In this document: piece by piece, positions 1-9,000 of the stretch
How the letters are laid out: every line of letters begins with the position of its first letter
How positions within the stretch are numbered: position 1 is the stretch's first letter
From: a virus
Virus record (IMG/VR): IMGVR_UViG_3300020469_004510
Location: 1-20,238 of that record
Length of the DNA: 20,238 bases
Direction: 5' to 3' (one strand)
Made by a program: the position numbers and the translations under genes
Notes under the pieces: model-generated
What the model was told of the DNA's origin: nothing
What the model saw: only the letters and a program-made list of their open reading frames with translations
The model's database searches: none

Positions 1-1811
1 TCGTTAGTTGCACTAATTAATAAAAATTCTTGATTATTCGATGCATCATTTTGATTGAATACAATTGTCTTACCTCTATCAAGAGATATGAAATTTGGTC
101 TAGAACCATCAAATAAAAACTCACCATTAGAAACAGTCACTGCATAAGTAACTGTAGATGCAGTCGTTACTTGAGGTCTTGTACCAGGAAGTTCTGCAGT
201 AGTTTTAAGACGGAATGATGAAACCTCTCTAGCAGCAGTACCACTTGAGTTATACCCATAAGGTCCGTAAATTGGATATCCATCATAGGACATACCAATA
301 ATCTTAGAGTGACCATCAACATGTCTTGATCGATCTATGGTTGATGCATCACCAGGTTGATAGAAATCTTCAGCATAATACTTGTTAGTTAAAGTTTCAG
401 CAGTAGTATCTGAACTGATGATCATATAACCATCATCTCCATCTTGACCAGCCATATTTGGATGGTTCTTACAATAATAATAAATTCTATTTGTCTCATC
501 TTCATTCATCATGAATATTGGAGCATATTCATTTTCATAATCTGCTGCTGGTGCTGCAGATGCTCCAGAACTTGTATAATAAAGAGTTCCTGGAGTATCG
601 TTATGGGTACCATCAGATGTTCTACTAAATCTAATCGGATGATTATTATTTGTAGAATCTGATTGATTGAAATTGATTACATAATTTCTTTTTACTGTAA
701 TATTTTCTGGAGCAAAATAATATGTTCCTGGTGAGAAAGGACCGAATTTTGCAGCGTCAGCACCAAACTCAATATAATATCCATTAAATGATACTGGACT
801 ACCTGAAACAGTAAAACTAAATCCTGTAGAACCTAAACAACGATCATTTTCTAAAAACCCATCTCCATTAAGACTTCTAAGATATATTCTAGTAACTACA
901 TTATTACCATCTCTAACAACTTTTGATATCTCTCCACTAGCACTGCCACCAATTTCATCAACTGTTCTACCAACTTCAAATGTACCAAGAGTTTCATCGG
1001 TATTGGTAATATTTAAAGCAACATTTCCTTCAACCTTTGTAGTCCAAGTAAAATGTTTGAAGTTACCCCATTGAAAAACACCATTAGTTAGAGCAAATTC
1101 ATTAATAAGTTTACTAGATTGATAATATCTTGCGTTTCCTTCAGTTACTGTATCATATACACTGTTGGTTTTAATGTAATCATATTTGACAGAATCAATA
1201 GCAAAATTAACAGGAGCACCACCTTCAGTACCCCACTCTGGAGTGTGTAAAAGACCTCCATTAGCAAGAATACCTATTACTTTATTACTTTGTTCTACTC
1301 TAGTACCAGGATCAGGTACATCTTTACCACCACGATATACAAATGTTTGATCAAAAGTTCGATCAACCAGAGGTCCACCACCAGGTGCTGCCTCTTCTTG
1401 AATGTATGTTGGTTTAGGATGATTATCAGATTGTATGCGGAGTCTATCAGTAGTAGTACTGAATAATCCTACTGTAGGAGAATTTGGATGTGATTGCCAA
1501 ACAGTATTAATATCAAACGAATCTACAACATTTGGAGTTTCCTGTTCTGGAAAGAATTGCAATCTTAGAGGGTCATATCCCCTACCTCTTTCTAGTACAC
1601 GAACATGTGTAATTCTACCAGAATTTGTATCAATGATTGGATATAACAAACATTCTGCGTCAGGTGTACCACAACCACTCACAGTAAGTCTAGGTGGATT
1701 GGATATATCATATCCAGTACCACCATCTAATACTTTTATCGCACGAACACCGAAAATCTCATCAAAGATTGGTTCGATGACAGCACCAGATCCAGGAACA
1801 GTTCTTGTCAT
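1..1811 (-). CDS. YHYH-domain virion structural protein with cupredoxin-like domain (partial, C-terminus beyond left edge)
   Basis: This is an open frame of 603 codons from ATG at 1811 to the left edge, with no stop in view. An in-frame TAA directly precedes the ATG, which fixes the start region; no strong ribosome site is visible. Residues about 24-45 and 68-88 carry two GSGY-type segments (GGTGY, GRGY). Residues about 360-463 form a cupredoxin-like domain with NNNHPIRF (His391) and YYYCKNHPNMAG (Cys447, His450, Met453). Residues about 500-545 match the conserved half of the YHYH family: HSKIIGMSYDGYPIYGPYG followed by VSSFRLK and RP. A second, degenerate cupredoxin-like unit begins near residue 553 and is cut by the edge. 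Proteins of this kind occur in the structural clusters of cyanophages. It starts 5 bases after the upstream gene and is probably co-transcribed with it. A virion role is inferred from motifs and neighbours; its exact position in the particle is unknown. Confidence 0.92.
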   Translation of the reverse strand, partial: MTRTVPGSGAVIEPIFDEIFGVRAIKVLDGGTGYDISNPPRLTVSGCGTPDAECLLYPIIDTNSGRITHVRVLERGRGYDPLRLQFFPEQETPNVVDSFDINTVWQSHPNSPTVGLFSTTTDRLRIQSDNHPKPTYIQEEAAPGGGPLVDRTFDQTFVYRGGKDVPDPGTRVEQSNKVIGILANGGLLHTPEWGTEGGAPVNFAIDSVKYDYIKTNSVYDTVTEGNARYYQSSKLINEFALTNGVFQWGNFKHFTWTTKVEGNVALNITNTDETLGTFEVGRTVDEIGGSASGEISKVVRDGNNVVTRIYLRSLNGDGFLENDRCLGSTGFSFTVSGSPVSFNGYYIEFGADAAKFGPFSPGTYYFAPENITVKRNYVINFNQSDSTNNNHPIRFSRTSDGTHNDTPGTLYYTSSGASAAPAADYENEYAPIFMMNEDETNRIYYYCKNHPNMAGQDGDDGYMIISSDTTAETLTNKYYAEDFYQPGDASTIDRSRHVDGHSKIIGMSYDGYPIYGPYGYNSSGTAAREVSSFRLKTTAELPGTRPQVTTASTVTYAVTVSNGEFLFDGSRPNFISLDRGKTIVFNQNDASNNQEFLLISATN

Positions 1812-1816
1812 TTAAC

Positions 1817-3037
1817 TTAGATTAGTACGTTAATAGTTCCATTCATCAGTGCATGAATGGTGCATTGATAATAAAGAGTGTTAGGAGCATCCATTGGAAC
1901 TGTAAAATACAGTACCGAAGTTCCACTACCACTCTGACCTGCAGTATAAGCAGTTCCAGAAAGTCCTTGAGTACTTTGAATCCTAAAAGGATGAGACCCA
2001 CCATTTGCACTATTGTCAAATGCATATGTCATACCCCTCATAACATAAAGGGTTGGATCATTTGTAGCAGTAGAAAAACCTGGACCGTTAATAGTGTAGT
2101 GACTTGCACCATCTGCACCAACTTCCCACCAAGTCATTGGACTTTTGGTGACAACCCAATCAGTACCGTTCCAATATAGAGAATCACCTTGAACAATTCC
2201 TGTGACATCAGTATCTGTTAATGCTGCGAATGTCGTAGTAAGACTTCCACTAAAGTTTAGAGTTACAGTATCACCAGAAACTACTGAAGTAATATCAGTT
2301 CCACCAGCAATTGTCAATGTATCCGAAGTAGTATTTGCTGTTGTAGTACCAGTATCACCATTAATAATTGAAAAGGTATTTGATTGACCAGCACCAGCTA
2401 CATCATCAGCAGGAACAAATTTAGATCCGTCCCATTTCAATACTTGGTTAGTAGTAGGAGCAGCAGTTGTAATATCAACATCAGACAGAGCATCAATCCC
2501 TGAATACTCGGTAAGAAGTTTTACTCGACTATCACCAACACCACCAGCAGTGATATTCATATTTACATACGGATTATCATCACCATCAACTGTGAAGAAA
2601 TAACCAGGTGTAGATGCTGCAGAAGGAGCACCACCTAATGAAACATATTCATTTTTATACGAAATAGTAGATGCTACAGAAACGTTTCCAGTAGTACCAT
2701 CAAAAATTGTTGTTTGAGATCCTGCAGTAACCCTTACATCACCTGTTCCGTTTGGAACAAGAGTAATATCTCCATCTGATGCGGAAATAATAGAATTTCC
2801 AGAAACATCTAACGCAGAAGTAAGTGAGTTAAAATTTGACGGGACAAAAGTACTTCCATTATATCTTAAAACCTGACCAACTGCGGGGTTGCTAACAGTA
2901 ATACCTAGGGCAGTACCGTTACCTATAGCAGTATACAGTTCATTAAAATTATCATTAATTTTATCGCCACCACTCCTCAGGGTATCACCTGTGTTGTCAT
3001 TGGCTACCGTACCAATATTGAGGGATTGTTTAGCCAT
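1817..3037 (-). CDS. Fibre-like virion structural protein with C-terminal cupredoxin-like domain
   Basis: This complete 406-residue protein starts at ATG 3037 and ends at TAA 1817. The N-terminus (residues about 5-38) has the INIGTVANDNTGDTLR-like and KINDNFNELY motif typical of T4-like phage fibre and baseplate-associated proteins, and probably serves attachment or oligomerisation. The middle is low-complexity Thr/Ser/Gly/Asn sequence with repeated phrases (QVLRYNGSTFVPS, QVLKWDGSKFVPA, SLYWNGTDWVV), as expected of a beta-rich fibre shaft. Residues about 305-406 form a cupredoxin-like domain: SHPFRI (His349) and LYYQCTIHALMNG (Cys392, His395, Met398). The order matches type-1 copper ligands, but Cys-x2-His-x2-Met is shorter than the usual plastocyanin spacing. 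It lies 23 bases after the giant gene and 5 bases before the YHYH gene. No strong Shine-Dalgarno sequence is seen. A tail or fibre role is likely; I cannot assign it to a named T4 protein. Confidence 0.93.
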   Translation of the reverse strand: MAKQSLNIGTVANDNTGDTLRSGGDKINDNFNELYTAIGNGTALGITVSNPAVGQVLRYNGSTFVPSNFNSLTSALDVSGNSIISASDGDITLVPNGTGDVRVTAGSQTTIFDGTTGNVSVASTISYKNEYVSLGGAPSAASTPGYFFTVDGDDNPYVNMNITAGGVGDSRVKLLTEYSGIDALSDVDITTAAPTTNQVLKWDGSKFVPADDVAGAGQSNTFSIINGDTGTTTANTTSDTLTIAGGTDITSVVSGDTVTLNFSGSLTTTFAALTDTDVTGIVQGDSLYWNGTDWVVTKSPMTWWEVGADGASHYTINGPGFSTATNDPTLYVMRGMTYAFDNSANGGSHPFRIQSTQGLSGTAYTAGQSGSGTSVLYFTVPMDAPNTLYYQCTIHALMNGTINVLI

Positions 3038-3057
3038 TACTTGCTACACTTTTTAGT

Positions 3058-3065
3058 TATTTATG
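3058..3065 (-). promoter_or_regulatory. Candidate T4-type late promoter (CATAAATA)
   Basis: The minus strand reads CATAAATA, one mismatch from the T4 late consensus TATAAATA. It overlaps the stop codon of the giant gene and ends 20 bases before the ATG of the 406-residue gene. That leaves room for a short leader, as usual for late phage transcripts. It would let the two downstream structural genes be expressed independently of the giant gene. The sequence is short and AT-rich, so chance occurrence is possible. Confidence 0.4.
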
Positions 3066-6000
3066 GGTTTACTTCAGGATCGATTAGTTCTTCACCATAT
3101 AAGGAAAGATCTGGGGGATTCCAGTCATCAGGAACTTCAGTTGCAACATCCACACTTGGATTTTCATATCCAGTTCCACCAGCAGTGACAGTCACACCAG
3201 CAATACCAACCAAAGCTTTAACATTACCGTCAAAACCAGATATAGAATCAAGTCTAACAACAGGTCTGGACGTATATCCAGATCCACCAGATGTGACGCT
3301 AACTCTTTCAATATATCCGTTAGTTAAGACTGCTGTTGCATCAGCATCTGTACCAAATACAGATCCAAGATAATCAAATGTAATTAGAGAGTTTGAAGAC
3401 TCAATAACAGCAACTTCACGGTCACTTACCTCAGCTTCAATATCAATAAAGTCACCCGCTTCAACTGGTGGTACAACCACGTCAGCATCAACGTCTGCCT
3501 CAGAACCAACATAGGAGAAGGCAACAAATGTAGATCCAAAACGAGGGATTTCAGAGAAGATTATTCGTGAACCAACAATCTCAAATCCAACACCAGGTTC
3601 CTGAAGAACACCATTGACAGAAACAAGAATGTTATTTTCAGGTCTAATAACACTAGACTGAACACCGTCCGTGAGCGTAAGAGAGTAGAAAATATCATCA
3701 CGCTTAAGGTTAAATGACTGACGTAAAGAATCAAATTCAAATCCAATATCATCAAGTTGCCTTAATTTACCAATATAGAAACCAGTGAACGAGGATCCTA
3801 AATCAGGTGGTTCAGTAAACTGAATCTTATCAGAGAATGCGTTGTAGGAATTGCCACTACCAGGAGGTTGAAGAACACCGTTAATAAAGACTAACATGTG
3901 TCCATCAGGATCTGGGAGGTACTGTGTACCATTACTAATTGTGAGATCGAATATGGTTTGAGTGCCATCAAATCCTTTGAAGAAACGCTTAACTCGTGCC
4001 TTAAGAATTGCCCTAGTAACAACTGCAGAACGATAGTTATTAGCACCTCTAATACCATCTCTTCCACTAAATGTTCCTGAAATATCAGTAAGATATAATC
4101 TCTTATTAAGACCTGCATCACGAATATCCTGAATTAGACCCGAAGCAGCACCAGCAACAGTAGTCTTAGAACTGATAGATGCAGATCCCTGTAGTACAAC
4201 TCCACCTACACCATAATCTCCAACTGTATTACCATTATTAATTATTCCTTGAACTGGGACATAGTAAATGTAATTATTAGCAACATCAACTTCAGTAATT
4301 ATGCCATAAACGCCTGTGTTCTGAGCAGTACCACTAATTTGATATAATCTATTACCAGGTGTAAATGTATTGAAGTTAGCATCAATACTAACCGTGATAC
4401 GAGTGTAACCAATAGATGCAACCTTATCACCAACCTCAAGATCAAGACCATTATACTTACTAACTTCTAGATATTCTCTAGAGGATTCTGGATATAGAAC
4501 AGAGTTAACTTCAAGACTACCTAATAAAGTCTCAGTGTCAACTGTTAACTTACCACCAGTATTATTTGTTACTGCTGCTTGATTATTTGCAAAAGAAATT
4601 GGTTTTGCGGTATTCTTGCTGGTATATCCCCTGAATGGAATACTATTGGTAAAGGATCCTTTAATATCAATTAGATGTAAACGATCTTCAATAACAGTCA
4701 TTTGTGCAGTTGTACTATTTGTAGCACCCACAATAGTGTCTAGAACTGCCCATGTTCCACCAGTTACCTCAACATCAAGGTACTTATAATTTGTATCAGT
4801 AGCAAATCCATAAACTACACCAGTAACAGTAGCATCACCCTGCTTCTGAACTACTTCGTTCATAACGAAAGGACCATCTGTAATATCACCATCAATCCTA
4901 AACCTCTTGTAAACTTTAGCAATATTTGCTTCGTTTAGAGTTACAGTTTGAATTTCTGCGTAAATATCTCTATCATCAGAATAGATGAAGTCAGATCCAA
5001 TAACTTCGCCACTAATACCAACAGGAATATTACGATCCCCATAATTCTTGACTGGAACAGTCAATGGATTATTTTCAGTAATAGTTGTGTAGTAGATGCT
5101 AGATTTTAACTGCTCCTTGATAATATCAATACTAGTTCTAACAAATCCATTAATTGTATCAGAATTATAATTTGTAGCAGAAGTAGCATCAAAGAATTTA
5201 TAGAAACTAGCAGAAGTAGAAGGACTTGGTAATTCATCAGCCAAGGCACGACCAATCTGATCTTGCATAAGATCGAGAGCAAATTTCTTAATATTAAATT
5301 CTGCGTTAGCGTAGAACTCTTGACCACTGACAGCAACATATGTTGCTAATACTTGATTTGTGAGTTTTGCACCCCAAGCAAATACACCAGCACCACCAGT
5401 AACATCAACAATGTAAACAGCACCAACACCAGTAACATTGGTTGCTGACTTTGCTGAATATGCAGCAGCATAAAGTTTTCCGTCAAATAATTCTACTGCA
5501 CTACCGAAGAATTCACCAGTTGTTGAATCAAAACCTTCCTCCTCTTCTACATTAGTTCCATCAAGATCATAGGTATAAACCATACCTGTCTCACTACCAG
5601 TAGATTCATCTTGGTGTGCTCCAATTGCAATTTTACCACTACCAACAGCAACAGAACTACCATATAAATCACTTGAAGCACGTCTACTAACAGGTGCATA
5701 CAATTCAACTTCATTAGTTCCATCAAGATCATAGATATTTGCCTTACCAGAAGCTGTGATTCCATTTGCATTTGCAAGATAAGAACCAACTACAATCTTG
5801 TTTTCACCAACTGCAACTTTATTACCAAAACCACCCTGACCACCACCTTCAGGATTGGATGATGTAATTCCAACCTCACTAGTTCCATCTAAGTTAAAGA
5901 CATAGACCTTACCATTACTTCCTTGACCTGGAACACCAACCACCAATTTACCATTACCAGTATCGATAGCAGTTCCAAAGTTATCAGAACTTGCTTTATC

Positions 6001-9000
6001 TGATGCAGTAATAGTTCTTACATATTGACCATTGAGATCAAATACAAAGACAGCACCTTGTAAAGAACCACCAGATGAAGTAAAGTTTGGACATCCAACA
6101 AAGACTTGACTATTTGCGATGCTAACCTGCATACCGAAGTATTGATTTGCTGCAACTGTAGCACCAGTAACATCATCTATAGTGATCTCCATTTCACTAG
6201 TTCCATTTAAATTGTAGAGATATACAGCACCAGAGTTTGCAACTCCATCTACTGATGTTCCATAAGCACCAACAGCAATCTTATTATTTCCAACTGCAAC
6301 ATCGTAACCATATTTTTGATTATCATTGGCATTACCAGCCACAAGTTCAAGTTCATTAGTACCATCTATATCAAAGACACGAACAGAACCATTATTATTG
6401 AAACCCTCAGCACTATCATTATAACCACCAACAACAATCTTACCGTTTCCAATATCTAAAGATCCATTATATCCATAGAAAGCAGATGCATTTGTATCAG
6501 TAGGAGAAACTTTAACGTTTGTAGAAGTTCCTGTAAAATTATCAACCTGTGTAATGTTCTGAAGAACATTAAGTCTGTTTCTAAGATTTGTAAAACCAAA
6601 ACCAAACTGAGCAGTAATATACAATCTAAACCAACCATTACCGAATGGAATTGCACCATGATCGATAACAGTCATACCTGGTTGAACAAATAGAGATCCT
6701 AATGTTCCTGTATTCAGATCAACCTTAAATTTAGCATTTACAGTTCCACCATCTAAACGAACTTGGAATTGTACATTATTATACTCAGATGCCTTAACAA
6801 ACATAGATGATGTATATGTTTGAAGAGCATCACTAGCACCAGTATCAAATGTTTCTGTACCATTATCAAATGTAGTACCATCACTATCAAAGGTATCAAA
6901 AGCAGTTAACGAATAAGTTCTTTCAATATAATGCTCACCAGTAGTTTCTGTTACTGCTAATTTATCTGAAGTATTCGTGGAATCTGGAGAATTGCCTGTA
7001 TCTGCAGTAATCGTAGTTAAAGTTGTACTCCAATTTGAATTAAAGATTTCAGGTGAAGTCCATAGGTTTGTGTTAGTTACAGATCCCTCAATTAGAGAAG
7101 ATATTGCAGTAGCACCCTCAATAGTTTTAATATTACTAATATTTTCATACCACTGATGTGCTGGAGTAACTCCGTCAGTATCAATAGTTCCTGTAGCACC
7201 ACTAGATGTGATACTAGTACCATCAGCATAAATGGTTCCAGTTACAGCACCAATAATCAAAATATTACCAGAAACGTAAAGAATTTCTGCAGTATTTGTT
7301 CCATCAGTTACTGTGTTACCTACGACAAAATTACCAGTGTAAGATTCAAGAGTTATGGTATATGCAGTTTTAGATTTACCTGTATCTGTGGTAAACAAAT
7401 CATACTGTATATTATCAATAATATCCGAGACAAATGTATCATACTGCCAAGAATTTGTTCCAAACTGAGCGTTTACAGTAGAAGCAATTTCTGCCTTATA
7501 ATAATTTTCATTAAAGAGAATATTCTTAACTGCACTACGTGCCTCAACATCACCTGGAGCAATTGTATCAAGACCAATGTCAATCAGTCTTCTCATTCTA
7601 GTAACTACTGAGGTAATATCAGTTGGATTTTCACTATCTCTATACGCTGAATCATTTGTATGGACAGCAGCATATTCAGAACCAGATACAGCAGCTCCTG
7701 CATTATACAATATATTTCTGATTGCCTTCTCAGCAAGCATCTTAATCTGTTCGTGAGTAAAGAAGAAAGCAAATAACTGATTATCAATGTCATCAGTAAT
7801 CTTAAGATCAGTAGATAAGAATTTCTGCATCTGAGTGATTACACTATTATCACCATCAGTTTGAAGATCTGAAATTAACGCAATGATAAAGTCCTTAACA
7901 TAACCTGCATACGTAGTTTGATTGTAAAGGATTGAATTAAAAGTACCACTATCAATAGTATATCTTAGTTCTGCACCTAGTAATCCATTTTGTCCACCAG
8001 TATTACGACCTGAAATTTCTTCTGCAATATATTTTCTATTGAAATACAATCTATCAGCAGCAATATTATAATCATTATTAGTTGGAGCAATAAGATCATT
8101 AACAGTTGTAATTAGAGTATCGATAGCAGATTGTACATTTGCACATTCACCTCCACTAGTAATTCCATTAGCAGTTGCACTTACGAATGTATGAGCATAA
8201 TTACCACCCGTAATTAAAGCACCAGAAGTAGCACTTACGAATGTATGATTAGAATTAACACTAATAGCACCCTGTCCACCATTAACATTGAGTGTGATAG
8301 AAGTTCCAGTAGTTGCTGTAATTGGTAATGGTGTGTTATATGCATAGTCAGCACCACTAGATGTATTAGCACCTGTTGCACGAGGATATGTACTTTGATT
8401 ATTCGCTGATGCTACACCAACGTTAACTGTAATAGTTGTACCAGCTACAGCAGTAATTGCAATGTTCTGTCCAGATACAGGGTCAGTAGCACGAGGATAT
8501 GGGTGGTTTGTTGCATGATTATCAGCATCACAAGTAAAGACTATACCATTATTAGCAATTTGGATTGTATCACTAGTGTTTAAACCATGAGTACCAATCT
8601 CTAATACCAGATCACCTGTTGTTGGATTATATGTTGTTCCTGATCCAGCAGTAAATGGTCCTCCAGAAGGGGATGTAATAGCACTCGTAACACCACTTAC
8701 AAATATGTGAGTTCCAACAGCAGCAAGACATTCAAAGGTTAATGAATCTGTAGCAAGTTTAACATTAGTACCCGTACTTAAAGTATGAGAACCAATTGTT
8801 AGTACTAAATCACCACTAGTAACATTGTATACGGCATTTGATACATTAAAGTTTACAGTAGGTGACGTACCTACATTAAATGAAATTGTTGTACCTGTTA
8901 CTGCAGTAAGTTCTAAGTTAGAACCTGATGCAGGGTCAGTTGATCTTGGATATGCATGATTAGTAGCATTACTATCCATTGCACAAGTAAATGTTAGCGA

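Noticed and set aside
444-662. Plus-strand open frame of 72 codons with hydrophobic stretches
   Set aside because: It is antisense to the cupredoxin-like region of the YHYH gene. The apparent hydrophobicity comes from the complement of Asn/Tyr/Asp-rich codons.
1435-1815. Plus-strand open frame of 126 codons
   Set aside because: It lies antisense to the N-terminal part of the YHYH gene, whose translation is clearly the real one. No family is recognised and no ribosome site is seen.
3038-3060. Terminator after the giant gene
   Set aside because: The 23-base gap has no GC-rich hairpin with a T-run; only the promoter-like octamer is visible.
3026-3373. Plus-strand open frame of 115 codons across the junction of the two right-hand genes
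   Set aside because: It overlaps two well-supported genes on the other strand and has no recognisable motif.
7156-7611. Plus-strand open frame of 151 codons
   Set aside because: It is fully antisense to the giant gene, with Cys/Ser/Ile-rich low-complexity translation typical of a shadow frame.
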